In this document: piece by piece, positions 53,717 through 63,113 of the stretch
How the letters are laid out: each line of letters starts with the position of its first letter
Numbering within the stretch: position 1 is the stretch's first letter
Assembly: GCA_947623745.1 (NCBI GenBank)
Contig: CANQHN010000001.1
Span: 62,001-126,000 of the forward strand
Source of the DNA: an uncultured Oscillospiraceae bacterium
GTDB lineage: Bacteria > Bacillota > Clostridia > Oscillospirales > Oscillospiraceae
Direction: 5' to 3'
Length of the DNA: 64,000 bases
Made by a program: the position numbers and the translations under genes
The notes under the pieces: model-generated
The model's input: only the letters and a program-made list of their open reading frames with translations
What the model was told of the DNA's origin: nothing
Databases searched by the model: none

Positions 53717-54637
53717 CTACCCCAGCAGCTTGATCTCCAGCTCCAGCTCCACGCCGGTCTCCCGGAGCACCCGCTCCCTGATCTGGCGGGTCAGCTCCAG
53801 CACGTCAGCACAGGTGGCGCCGCCCCGGTTGACCACAAAGCCCGCGTGCTTCTCCGACACCTGGGCGCCCCCCACCGTCAGGCCCCTCAGGCCGCACTGG
53901 TCGATGAGGGCGGCGGCAAAGTGCCCCTGGGGCCGCTTGAAGGTGCTGCCCGCGCTGGGCTGGTCCAGCGGCTGCTTCTCCCGCCGCCGGGCGGCCAGAT
54001 CGTCCATCCTGGCTTTGATCTCCTCCCGGCCGCCGGGGGTCAGGGCAAAGCGGGCGGACAGAATCAGCCGCTCCCCGCCGGAGAAGGCGGAGCGGCGGTA
54101 GTCGAATCCGCAGTCCGCGTTGGGGACAGTCTCGACCTCCCCCGCCCGGTCCATCACCGTGACGGACTCTATCACCTGACACATCTCTCCGCCGTAGGCC
54201 CCGGCGTTCATGGTCACCGCGCCCCCCAGGCTGCCCGGGATGCCGGCGGCGAACTCCAGCCCGGTAAGTCCCCTATCCAGGGCGGCGTTGGCCAGCCGGG
54301 ACAGGAGGACGGCACCCCCGACCTCCAGGCCGCGATTTACTTCCCGGACCTGGTCGAACTCCGACGCCGCGGTGGGCAGCTTCACAAGGAACCCCGGATA
54401 CCCCCCGTCCGCCACCAGCAGATTGGAGCCGTTCCCCAGGAAAAAGGGGGTGATCTCCAGCTCCGCCGCCGCCCGCAGGGCCGCCCTGGCCTCCCCCACG
54501 GTCCGGGGCAGGGCCATCAGGCGGGCCGGGCCCCCGATGCGGAAGGAGGTATAGCGGGACATGGGCTCTCCCTGGCGCAGCTCCAGTTCGGGGCAGCGCC
54601 GGGCCAGCAGCGCGGACAGTTGTTCAAAGCGATCCAT
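53717..54637 (-). CDS. murB: UDP-N-acetylmuramate dehydrogenase
   Basis: MSRYTSFRIGGPARLM; FAAGIPGSLGGAVTMNAGAYGGEM; AGSTFKRP. Confidence 0.96.
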   Translation of the reverse strand: MDRFEQLSALLARRCPELELRQGEPMSRYTSFRIGGPARLMALPRTVGEARAALRAAAELEITPFFLGNGSNLLVADGGYPGFLVKLPTAASEFDQVREVNRGLEVGGAVLLSRLANAALDRGLTGLEFAAGIPGSLGGAVTMNAGAYGGEMCQVIESVTVMDRAGEVETVPNADCGFDYRRSAFSGGERLILSARFALTPGGREEIKARMDDLAARRREKQPLDQPSAGSTFKRPQGHFAAALIDQCGLRGLTVGGAQVSEKHAGFVVNRGGATCADVLELTRQIRERVLRETGVELELEIKLLG

Positions 54638-54783
54638 AACGGCCTCCATGCGGTCTTAATTATATTATTATAGCAAATTCTCCAGGGAAATAGAATACCC
54701 CCGGCGGTTTTTACGAAAAAAAGCCGCGCCCCCGGTCCGGAGCGGGAAATCGGGCAGGGTCAGGCCCGCTGGCCGCGCAAAAA

Positions 54784-54813
54784 CCGCCGCGGACGGCGGC
54801 CCGTCCGCGGCGG
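54784..54813 (-). terminator. Rho-independent terminator downstream of GH65 operon
   Basis: CCGCCGCGGACGG...CCGTCCGCGGCGG followed by TTTTT on minus strand. Confidence 0.85.
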
Positions 54814-54848
54814 TGATGAAATTTAACTGTGGGGCCCCGCGGGCCCTT

Positions 54849-57161
54849 TCAGTCCTTTGCAGCGGTCAGTTCCTTGTCAAACGTGTACTCCTTCCCCCAC
54901 ACCTCCACGGTGACAGGGGCGGCGCCAGTCTCGTTGACGATCTCCACCGTGTCCGCCGTGGCGGTGACGGACAGCTTCTGCCCCCGCCACAGCAGGGTGT
55001 AGCGCAGCTTCTTCCACGCCTGGGGCATGTTGGGGCTGATCCTCAGCTTGCCGCCCAGCATCCGCAGGCCGCCGAAGCCGTACACCGCGCACTGCCACAG
55101 CCCGCCGTAGGACGCGGCGTGGATGCCCGCGTCGGATGAGTGGGGGTTCTCGTTGTCCAGGTCGATGAGGCACGCCTTGCGGAACATGCTGTACCCCAGC
55201 TCCGGGTCGCCGATGTCGCTGGCCAGCACCGAGTGGGTGGACAGGGACAGACTGGAGTCGTGCAGGCATCTGGGCTCGTAGTAGTCCCAGCTGGCCAGCT
55301 TGACCTCCCTGGGGAACAGGTCCTCCAGCAGATAGAACAGCACCATCACGTCCGCCTGCTTGGACACCTGGATTTTCGTGATCTGGTCCTGGTTGTAGTC
55401 CTTCATGATACCGCCCACATGGGCCTGGGCCTTGTACTTGGAGAGGTCGATATCCCGCAGGGTCAAGTAGGTGGAGTCCTGGGGCAGCACGTTGTGCTCG
55501 TTGGGCTGGGTGAGGAAGATTTTTTCCACCTTCTCCGCCCAGACCGGCCGCAGCTCAGACAGACCCAGCTTTTCGTCCAGGGCGGCGTACAGCTCCGGCT
55601 TCTCCGCCTCCAGCTGGGCAGCGTACTCCAGTGCCTTCTGGATGTTCCACCGGGCCAGGTAGTTGGTGAAGGCGTTGTCGTTGACGTGCTCCTTGTACTC
55701 GTCGGGGCCAACCACGTCGTTGATATGCAGCAGGCCGTCCTCTCCCGGCTCCAGGCGGCTGGCCCAGAACTTGGCGCAGTCCAGAATCAGCTCATAGCCG
55801 TACCTGTCCATGTAGTCCTGGTCGCCGGTGCACATATAGTACTGCCACACGCCGAAGGCCACATCGGCGGTGATGTGAATTTCGATGAACCCGGACCAAA
55901 CCTTGATGGACTGGCCGGTGATGATATCGGTGCCCATATACTCCGGAGTGACCTCGCCGTCGTCCAGCCAGGCGGACTCCCAGGGGAACTGGGCGCCGTC
56001 GTAGCCGTTGTGCTTTGCCTTGGCGTGGGCGCCGGGCAGGGACAGGTAGCGGTACTCCTCCAGGCTCCGGGCCACATCCGGCATGTTGAAGATGAAGTAG
56101 GGCAATAGGAAGATCTCCGTGTCCCAGAAGGTGTGGCCCTTGTAGCCCTCCCCGGAGAAGCCCTTGGCCCCGATGTTCATGCGGTTGTCGTGGGCGGGGG
56201 TCATGAGCTGCATGTGGTACTGAGCGAAGCGGATGAGCAGCTGGTCGTAGTCCGGCCCGTCGATCTCAATGGGCACCCGGTCCCACACCTTCTCCTGCCA
56301 GGCGTCAGCGGACTCCGCCGCCAGCACGTCAAAGCCGGACAGGGCGTCCTCCTTCAGCCGCTCCAGGGCATACTCCTGGAGCTCCGCCACGGACAGCCCC
56401 GCCGCGTCCTTGTCCCGAGTGGTGTAGACGTTGGCGAACTTCTCCAGCACCACCGTCTGGCCGGCCTCCGCCTCCAGGGTGAACCTGGAGAACATGTGCC
56501 GGCGCAGAATGTTGATATCGCTTGCGGGCTCTACGCCCTGTCCGCCCACGGTGAACTTGTGGGCGGCGTCAATGACGAAGGTGATATCGGACTGGATGGT
56601 TTTGGGGGTGAATTGGAGGTACTTCTTGTCATAGAATCTAGTCTGGCCCTCGGTGAAGTGCTGGGAGCCGTCGCAGGTCACCCGGCCGTCGATGCCGGAC
56701 TGGAAGGTGATCTTGGTATCCTGCTCCGGGGTGACAGACACCCGCATGGCGATGGTGTGCAGGCGCTTGAGGGACACCACCCGCTCGAATTTCAGGGTGA
56801 AGGTCTCCCCCTTGAGAGAGGTCCAGGTCACCTCCCGGACCAGCAGGCCGGTCTTGAGGTCCAGGGTGCGGTGATAGTTCTTCATGCTCCCCTGGGTCAG
56901 GTCGAACCGGCAGCCGTTGAGGGTCAGTTCGATGTTGGTCACATCGGCGGCGTTGGGCAGCTCGGTGACCTCCTCCGGGGAGAAGCGGTCAAAGGTGCCG
57001 GCTACCAGCAGGTCCCGAGTCTCGCCCAGATACTTCTCCTCGGTGGCGGAGCGCAGCCCTAAGTAGCCGTTGCCCAGGCAGAAGTTGGCCTCCACCTTGC
57101 CCAGAGCGCTGGGGTCGAAGTTTACTTCGGTTATTTTCCAGGGATCGGTGAAATCAAGCAT
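54849..57161 (-). CDS. GH65 disaccharide phosphorylase (maltose/kojibiose/trehalose type)
   Basis: FSGEGYKGHTFWDTEIFLLPYFIF; DVVGPDEYKEHVNDNAFTNYLARWN; neighbours pgmB and ROK kinase. Confidence 0.93.
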   Translation of the reverse strand: MLDFTDPWKITEVNFDPSALGKVEANFCLGNGYLGLRSATEEKYLGETRDLLVAGTFDRFSPEEVTELPNAADVTNIELTLNGCRFDLTQGSMKNYHRTLDLKTGLLVREVTWTSLKGETFTLKFERVVSLKRLHTIAMRVSVTPEQDTKITFQSGIDGRVTCDGSQHFTEGQTRFYDKKYLQFTPKTIQSDITFVIDAAHKFTVGGQGVEPASDINILRRHMFSRFTLEAEAGQTVVLEKFANVYTTRDKDAAGLSVAELQEYALERLKEDALSGFDVLAAESADAWQEKVWDRVPIEIDGPDYDQLLIRFAQYHMQLMTPAHDNRMNIGAKGFSGEGYKGHTFWDTEIFLLPYFIFNMPDVARSLEEYRYLSLPGAHAKAKHNGYDGAQFPWESAWLDDGEVTPEYMGTDIITGQSIKVWSGFIEIHITADVAFGVWQYYMCTGDQDYMDRYGYELILDCAKFWASRLEPGEDGLLHINDVVGPDEYKEHVNDNAFTNYLARWNIQKALEYAAQLEAEKPELYAALDEKLGLSELRPVWAEKVEKIFLTQPNEHNVLPQDSTYLTLRDIDLSKYKAQAHVGGIMKDYNQDQITKIQVSKQADVMVLFYLLEDLFPREVKLASWDYYEPRCLHDSSLSLSTHSVLASDIGDPELGYSMFRKACLIDLDNENPHSSDAGIHAASYGGLWQCAVYGFGGLRMLGGKLRISPNMPQAWKKLRYTLLWRGQKLSVTATADTVEIVNETGAAPVTVEVWGKEYTFDKELTAAKD

Positions 57162-57175
57162 CTTGTTTCCTCCTA

Positions 57176-58120
57176 TCACATCAGCATCCGGACGCAGCCG
57201 TAGATGCCCGCGTCGTTGCCCAGCCGGGCCAGGGTGAACTCCGTGTCCCGCAGGGCGTGGAAGGCGTGGGCCCGGTAGCCCTGGACGATGGGCTCCAGCA
57301 GGATGTCCCCGGCGTTGGACAGGCCGCCACCGATGACGATGACCTCCGGGTCGGCGGTGGAGGTCACGGCGGTGAGGGCCCAGCCCAGCCGGTCCCCCAG
57401 CTTCTCCAGCAGCTCCAGCGCCAGGGCGTCCCCCGCCTTGGCGGCGTCGCACACATCCTTGGCGGTCAGCTCTGCCTCACTCCGCAGGACCGACGGAATC
57501 TCCGGCCGCTCCAGCAGCGCCTTTTTCGCCTGCCGCAGCAGGCCGGTGGCGGAGCAGTACTGCTCCAGGCAGCCCCGGCGGCCGCATTTGCAGATCTCTG
57601 TCTCGCCGGGCTCCACCAGGAAGTGGCCGATCTCCCCGGCCGCGCCGCCCACGCCGTTGGTGATCTTCTCATTGATGACCAGCCCGCCGCCGATGCCGGT
57701 GCCCAGGGTGATCATAAAGACGTTCTTGCGGCCCTGGGCCGCGCCCCGCCACTGCTCCCCCAGGGTGGCGGCGTTCACGTCGTTGGAGATGCGGAACCGG
57801 TGGATGCGGGGCTCCAGCGTCCGGATCTGCTCCGGGATGTTGAACACCCCCCAGCCCAAGTTGATGCACCGCATGACGGTGCCGTCCTCCTTCACCGGGC
57901 CGGGCACGCCCATGCCGGCGCCCTCCACCTGGTCCCAGGGGATGGCCCGCTCCTCCAGCTTGGCGCGGAGGGAGGCGATCACGTCGGGCAGGACGTGCTC
58001 CCCCCCGTCCTCCGTGCGGGTGGGGATGCTCCACTTCTCCATCAGCTCGCCGGTGGTCCGGAACAGCCCCAGCTTGACGGCGGTGCCGCCGATGTCCACG
58101 CCAAAGGCGTAAGGTCTCAT
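57176..58120 (-). CDS. ROK-family glucokinase
   Basis: AFGVDIGGTAVKLGLF; GTGIGGGLVINEKI..GEIGHF; CKCGRRGCLEQY. Confidence 0.94.
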   Translation of the reverse strand: MRPYAFGVDIGGTAVKLGLFRTTGELMEKWSIPTRTEDGGEHVLPDVIASLRAKLEERAIPWDQVEGAGMGVPGPVKEDGTVMRCINLGWGVFNIPEQIRTLEPRIHRFRISNDVNAATLGEQWRGAAQGRKNVFMITLGTGIGGGLVINEKITNGVGGAAGEIGHFLVEPGETEICKCGRRGCLEQYCSATGLLRQAKKALLERPEIPSVLRSEAELTAKDVCDAAKAGDALALELLEKLGDRLGWALTAVTSTADPEVIVIGGGLSNAGDILLEPIVQGYRAHAFHALRDTEFTLARLGNDAGIYGCVRMLM

Positions 58121-58177
58121 AGTTTTCCCTCCCAGGCGCACAGCCCGTCCATACCGGGCGGGCTATGGCGCGGATTT

Positions 58178-58822
58178 TCAGAGAATATTCAGCAGATCGG
58201 AGAAGGACTTCAGGTCGTAGTCCTCCTCGCCGCAGCCCTTGGCGTCGCCGAACAGGGCCAGGGCGGTCATGCCGCCGGCCTTGGCCGCCTGGATGCCGGC
58301 CTTGGCGTCTTCCACCACGGCGCAGTCGGCGGGGGCGATGCCGATCTTCTCGGCGGATTTCAAAAACACCTCCGGGTCGGGCTTGGACCGGGTAATGTCG
58401 GTGCCGTCGGCGATGGCGTCGAAGAAGTCGCCCAGGCCGATCTGGCCCAGGATGAACTTGGTGTTTTTGCTGGAGGAGCCGATGGACAGCTTGTAGCCGC
58501 GGTTGCGCAGCTCCACCAGGGTGTCCTTCACCTCGTCGGTCAGGTCGGCGGGGGACATATTTTTCAGCAGCTCCCGGTAGGTGTTGTTCTTCTCCTCGGC
58601 AAAGGCCTCTTTCTGCTCCTGGGTGTACTCCACCGTGGAGCGCTCCAGGATGATGTCCAGGCTGGCCATGCGGCTGACACCGCGGAGCCGGTCGTTGATC
58701 TTCTCGTCGAAGTAGATGCCCAGCCGGTCGGCCAGGGCCTTCCACGCCTGATAGTGGAATTTGTCGGTGAAGCAGATGACGCCGTCCAGATCGAAGATGA
58801 CCGCTTTTTTCTCGAATTTCAT
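58178..58822 (-). CDS. pgmB: Beta-phosphoglucomutase
   Basis: AVIFDLDGVICFTDKFHYQAWKALAD; SIGSSSKNTKFIL; VVEDAKAGIQAAKAGGM. Confidence 0.95.
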   Translation of the reverse strand: MKFEKKAVIFDLDGVICFTDKFHYQAWKALADRLGIYFDEKINDRLRGVSRMASLDIILERSTVEYTQEQKEAFAEEKNNTYRELLKNMSPADLTDEVKDTLVELRNRGYKLSIGSSSKNTKFILGQIGLGDFFDAIADGTDITRSKPDPEVFLKSAEKIGIAPADCAVVEDAKAGIQAAKAGGMTALALFGDAKGCGEEDYDLKSFSDLLNIL

Positions 58823-59059
58823 GGTTGATCGCTTCCTTTTTCAGTTTTTCGGCGGCCCGGCGGCCGCAGCCAGAGGCCATTCTGTCGCTATTATAACACT
58901 TTTTCCCCGCTTGTGAATATAGAAAATCTGCTCCCCGCGGGTTTTGTCAAAAAAGCCCGGTCCACCCTGTGGGATGGGCCGGGCCTGTTCAACCTCAGTT
59001 TTAGAGTGTGCGGGCGGGCCTTTCGGCCCGCGCCGCACGAAAAGAGGATGGGGAAACGC

Positions 59060-62000
59060 TTACTGGTTGGTCTTCTTTTTGCGGTAACGGACCAGCATGA
59101 CCGCCTCGATGGCGATGAGGGCCACGGCCACCGCAGCGTCGATGCCGATAAACATCATGGTCATGTTGTCCAGGCCGCCCTCGTCCGTGTCCACGGTGTA
59201 GTTGCCGCTGCGGACCACGGTGAACATGATGTTCTTGGCGGCCTGCCGCAGAGCCTTCACCATGGTGGGGGAGTCCAGGTTCTCGATCTGGGTCCGGGCG
59301 TTGGAGCCGAAGCCCAGCATGGCGTCGTTGCCGCCCAGGACGCTGTCCATGGTCAGCTGGTAGCCGTAGGAGCCGTACCAGTCGGTGAGCACCATGCCCT
59401 GGAAGCCCCACTCGTCCCGGAGCACGCCGTTGAGGAGGTCGGGGTTGGCACCGTTGTACCGGGGACCGATGAGGGTGAAGGAGGACATGACGGCCAGGGG
59501 GTTGTTGTCAAAGTCGTAGTTCTTCACGCAGATCTCGAAGGGCTTCATGTAGATCTCACGGAGGGTCTGCTCGTTGACCCGGATCTGCTGGGCGGTGCAG
59601 CGGTTGATCTCCTGGTCGTTGACCACGAAGTGCTTGATGTAGGCGTACACGCCCTTCTCGCCGGCGGCGTTGATCTCGGCGGAGGCGATATAGCCGGCCA
59701 GCACGCCGTCCTCGGAGTAGTACTCAAAGTTCCGGCCGTTGAAGGCGGTGCGGTGCATGTTCATGGCGGGGCCGTACCAGCCGTAGATGTGGCAGTCGGC
59801 GTACTCCTGGGCGATGGCGGCGCCCACCTCGGCGGCCAGGTCCTTGTTCCAGGTCTGGGCGATGAGGGTCTCAGTGGGATAGGGGGTGCCGTAGACGCCG
59901 ATGTACCAGTCGTTCAGACCGCCGGTGCCGTCGGAGTCCATGGTGGCCTTCTTGCCCACGGAGTCAACGGCCACGGTGGCGAAGCCGCCCACCTGGGACA
60001 GCTGGGACATCTCCTCGGGGGTCATCTGATCCAGCAGCTGCTCCCAGCGGGGATCGTCGTAGCTGGCGCCCACCAGGTCGGCCAGCTTCAGGCCGTTCTT
60101 GGCGCCGGTGGTTGGCATCACATCCCCCGCCACGTCGTGGTCGGCGGGGACGTAGTGGGCCACGGAGTGGGCGTCCAGGAAGGCCCGGTCCTCAGCAGAC
60201 ATGGAGAAGTCGGTGGGGGCAGCGGTGGCGGTGTCGTAGTTGGCGAAGCCGTCCTTTCGGGACAGGAAGGTGATGCCGGCGGTGGAGTAGTCCTCAAAGC
60301 GGTTGACGGCAGCAGTGTTGTCGCTGGCACGGCCGGTCTGGCTGTAGTCGATGTCAGAGGCGACGGTGAAGGTCTCCTCGTCCAGGACGGTGTGGGCGTC
60401 GGCGCGGACGGAGAGGCTGTACTCGCCGGCCTCCAGGACGTAGCCGCCGGTGGCAGTCTTGATGCAGGAGGAGTCATAGGAGGCCATGTCCTCCTTGGGG
60501 ATGGAGAAGGAGATCTCCTGGGAGGCGCCGGGGGCCAGCTCGCCGGTCTTGGCGAAGTCGATGAGGTTGACCGCGGCCTTCTCGATGCCGCCGTTGTTGT
60601 AGGGCGGGGTGAAGTACAGCTCCACCACGTCCTTGCCGGCGGTGCTGCCGGTGTTGGTGACGGTGACGGTCAGCTCCACGTTGTCGCCGGCGTCGGAGAA
60701 GCTGGTGATCTCCTGGGTGAAGGTGGTGTAGCTCAGGCCGCGGCCGAAGGGGTACTGGACCACGGCGTCATAGTCGAAGTCCATGTTGCCGGCCTGGGCC
60801 TCGGCGTAGGCCGTCTCATAGAAGCGGTAGCCCACATAGATGCCCTCCACGTAGTTGACGAAGGACAGCACGCCCTGGAAGCCGGGGTCGGCCTCGGTGT
60901 ACTGGGCCTGGAGGTCGGCCACGTTGTCAAACACGAAGTTGCCGTAGTTGTTGTAGGCGGGGGTGGCCTTCTGGTCGTACACATAGGTTTCAATGGACCG
61001 GCCGGAGGGGTTGACGGTGCCCTTGAGGATGCGGCCCAGGCCCCGCATGGCGGTGCGGCCGGTGCCGGGGGCCAGCAGGACCGCGCCGATGGAGTCGTAG
61101 TCGTCGACAAAGCCCAGTTCCATGGGGTTGTTGGCGTTGACCACCAGGATCACCTTATCAAAGTTGGTGGCCACCAGGTCGATCATGTCCTGCTCCGTCC
61201 TGGACAGCTCCAGATAGCTCTGGCCCGCCTCAAAGTCGTCGTAGGCGTCGCTGTTGTTGGTGTAGGAGCAGGCGAAGTAGTTGTAGCCGGCGTTGCCGTT
61301 GGCCTGGGTCTGCTGGGGGTCGTTGTAGGTGCCTTTAATGACCGCACCCATGTCGGAGGGCAGGTCCTGTCCCTCGCCGCCGGAGCGGGCCAGGACAATG
61401 ACGGCGGTGTCGGAGAACGCCTTGGCGTTGTCCATCAGGGTATCGGTATAGTGGTCCAGAGGAGGCTCGGGGAGGGACCAGTCGGTGAAGGAGACGCTGA
61501 CCACGTTGCCGCCCAGGTTGCGGCTGGGGCTGTACGCGGTGTACATGTCGATGATCTCCTGGTTCACCTCAAAGCCGGCGTCCTTGAGGGAGGTGAGGAT
61601 ATCCACGTTGCCCTCGTTGCTGGAGGAGCCGGAGCCGGTGCCGCCGTAGATGGGGTTGGTAGCGGCCCAGCCGAACACGTTGATCTTGTCGGTGTTGGAC
61701 AGGGGGAGGACACCGTTGTTCTCCATGAGGGTAATGCCCTCGTCGCCCACCTTCTCGATGACCGCCTCGGAGGCGGCGGCGGACTCGGCGGACACCTCGC
61801 CCTGGCTGTTCAGGATAGGGGCCAGGTTGTTGTACATGGGGCCGAAGCAGATCACATTGGCCAGGACGGTGACGATGAGCACCCAGGCCAGGGCGGCATT
61901 GACGGCCACGATGTGCCGCATACCCTTTTTGACCACGAACTGGGCAGCCACGATGACCACCACGGCCAGCACCAGGGTGCCCAGGATGGCGTAGATGTAG

Positions 62001-62095
62001 CCGCTCAGGTTCTGGACGTACTGCTGCACGTCCACGGCGGAGACGCCCATCCCCTCGAAGATGGGGGTCAGCAGGTTGATAAGCAGTTGCAACAT
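59060..62095 (-). CDS. Membrane-anchored GH3 beta-glycosidase, apparently reversed domain order
   Basis: N-terminal TMs, GH3 alpha/beta-type domain, FnIII-like, then TIM-barrel (GPAMNMHR..YIKHFVVNDQE..FQGMVLTDWYGS), C-terminal TM. Confidence 0.9.
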   Translation of the reverse strand: MLQLLINLLTPIFEGMGVSAVDVQQYVQNLSGYIYAILGTLVLAVVVIVAAQFVVKKGMRHIVAVNAALAWVLIVTVLANVICFGPMYNNLAPILNSQGEVSAESAAASEAVIEKVGDEGITLMENNGVLPLSNTDKINVFGWAATNPIYGGTGSGSSSNEGNVDILTSLKDAGFEVNQEIIDMYTAYSPSRNLGGNVVSVSFTDWSLPEPPLDHYTDTLMDNAKAFSDTAVIVLARSGGEGQDLPSDMGAVIKGTYNDPQQTQANGNAGYNYFACSYTNNSDAYDDFEAGQSYLELSRTEQDMIDLVATNFDKVILVVNANNPMELGFVDDYDSIGAVLLAPGTGRTAMRGLGRILKGTVNPSGRSIETYVYDQKATPAYNNYGNFVFDNVADLQAQYTEADPGFQGVLSFVNYVEGIYVGYRFYETAYAEAQAGNMDFDYDAVVQYPFGRGLSYTTFTQEITSFSDAGDNVELTVTVTNTGSTAGKDVVELYFTPPYNNGGIEKAAVNLIDFAKTGELAPGASQEISFSIPKEDMASYDSSCIKTATGGYVLEAGEYSLSVRADAHTVLDEETFTVASDIDYSQTGRASDNTAAVNRFEDYSTAGITFLSRKDGFANYDTATAAPTDFSMSAEDRAFLDAHSVAHYVPADHDVAGDVMPTTGAKNGLKLADLVGASYDDPRWEQLLDQMTPEEMSQLSQVGGFATVAVDSVGKKATMDSDGTGGLNDWYIGVYGTPYPTETLIAQTWNKDLAAEVGAAIAQEYADCHIYGWYGPAMNMHRTAFNGRNFEYYSEDGVLAGYIASAEINAAGEKGVYAYIKHFVVNDQEINRCTAQQIRVNEQTLREIYMKPFEICVKNYDFDNNPLAVMSSFTLIGPRYNGANPDLLNGVLRDEWGFQGMVLTDWYGSYGYQLTMDSVLGGNDAMLGFGSNARTQIENLDSPTMVKALRQAAKNIMFTVVRSGNYTVDTDEGGLDNMTMMFIGIDAAVAVALIAIEAVMLVRYRKKKTNQ

Positions 62096-62188
62096 TTCCC
62101 GTTCCTCTTTTCTCATTATTTTTCGAGTTCCGGGGGTCTGCAGCCCCCCTTGCTGGAAACAGTTTACTGCCCATTCCTCAAAACATCA

Positions 62189-62228
62189 AATACTTGTTTC
62201 GTATGCAGCTTCATGCCTTTCGGGCATA
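62189..62228 (-). promoter_or_regulatory. Dispersed 40-bp regulatory-like element copy A, contains palindrome ATGCCCGAAAGGCAT (minus)
   Basis: 31/40 identical by eye to 62642-62681. Confidence 0.5.
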
Positions 62229-62233
62229 AAAAA

Positions 62234-62267
62234 GACGGACCCGGGCCGTTTATAGCCCGGGTCCGTC
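62234..62267 (-). terminator. Rho-independent terminator
   Basis: GACGGACCCGGGC ... GCCCGGGTCCGTC followed by TTTTTT on minus strand. Confidence 0.85.
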
Positions 62268-62344
62268 CGGTCTCTTTTCCAAACTTGCGGCATTTTCCCA
62301 TTTACTTTGGGCCGCCGTTTGCGGGACCTCTCCCCCGCTGTCCG

Positions 62345-62554
62345 CTACCTCCGCTCCTCCCCGCGGGTCCTGCTCCAGAGGATATAATCCACGTTGTCCA
62401 GCGTCTGCTGCTGGGTGTGAATCTCCGTCAGCAGCCGGTCCCGGCAGGCCCGCAGCCGCCGGAGCTTGTCCTCGTCCCTCCTGCCCTGCAGGATGGCCTG
62501 GATGTCCTCCCGGCTCAAGCCGGTGCCCTCCAGGACAGATGCGTTGATCTCCAT
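62345..62554 (-). CDS. Small conserved-looking hypothetical protein (69 aa)
   Basis: MEINASVLEGTGLSREDIQAILQGRRDEDKLRRLRACRDRLLTEIHTQQQTLDNVDYILW; RBS GGGGG; flanked by candidate operator and terminator. Confidence 0.6.
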   Translation of the reverse strand: MEINASVLEGTGLSREDIQAILQGRRDEDKLRRLRACRDRLLTEIHTQQQTLDNVDYILWSRTRGEERR

Positions 62555-62641
62555 ACGATCCCCCTCTTTCGTCGCTTCTCCGCCGCTCTCCCCGGCGGAT
62601 CACGGATAGGAGCATTATGGCACAGCGGGGCAGAGATGTAA

Positions 62642-62681
62642 AATGCTTATTTTGTATGCGGCCACATGCCGTTCAGGCATG
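62642..62681 (-). promoter_or_regulatory. Dispersed 40-bp regulatory-like element copy B, palindrome ATGCCTGAACGGCAT (minus)
   Basis: See copy A; lies upstream of 62345..62554. Confidence 0.5.
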
Positions 62682-62731
62682 TAATAGGTCAAAAACGTCC
62701 ATGATCTACTCAAAAGAGGGGCAAAAAATAA

Positions 62732-62750
62732 GGCCGCCCGCAGGGCGGCC
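62732..62750 (-). terminator. GC-rich hairpin with TTATTTTTT on minus strand
   Basis: GGCCGCCC TGC GGGCGGCC TTATTTTTT. Confidence 0.7.
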
Positions 62751-62839
62751 ACCCAAACGCGAGCACAGCGCATGCGGGTCGCGTTTGGATGCGAGGAGCA
62801 GCAGAATGAGCGCGCGATGAGCTTTATATGAAATATAAA

Positions 62840-62875
62840 AGCTCGTCGCAAGCGATATGACGCTTGCGACGAGCT
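62840..62875 (-). terminator. Terminator hairpin abutting the tRNA 3' end
   Basis: AGCTCGTCGCAAGCG TCATAT CGCTTGCGACGAGCT TTTATATTT (minus strand). Confidence 0.85.
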
Positions 62876-62951
62876 GGTACGGCTGAAGGGATTCGAACCC
62901 CCGACCTACTGGTTCGTAGCCAGTCACTCTATCCAACTGAGCTACAGCCGC
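62875..62951 (-). tRNA. tRNA-Arg (anticodon ACG), CCA encoded
   Basis: GCGGCTGTAGCTCAGTTGGATAGAGTGACTGGCTACGAACCAGTAGGTCGGGGGTTCGAATCCCTTCAGCCGTACCA; acceptor pairs, anticodon loop CTACGAA. Confidence 0.97.
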
Positions 62952-63062
62952 ATACTGCCTTTCCCTGACAGCTCAATTATCATAGCACACCGCTCCCTGT
63001 TTGGCAAGTGTTATTTTCACTTTTTCTTGAAATTTTTCGCCGGGACTTTGGGCGGAAAAACG

Positions 63063-63095
63063 AAAACACGGCGCGCCGCCGGCGCGCCGTGTTTT
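63063..63095 (-). terminator. Rho-independent terminator of decarboxylase operon
   Basis: AAAACACGGCGCGCC GCC GGCGCGCCGTGTTTT. Confidence 0.85.
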
Positions 63096-63113
63096 AGATC
63101 TGAGGGGCGGAGA

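Noticed and set aside
58913-62641. 1242-aa plus-strand ORF
   Set aside because: Antisense of the GH3 gene; repetitive G/V/H composition, no motif
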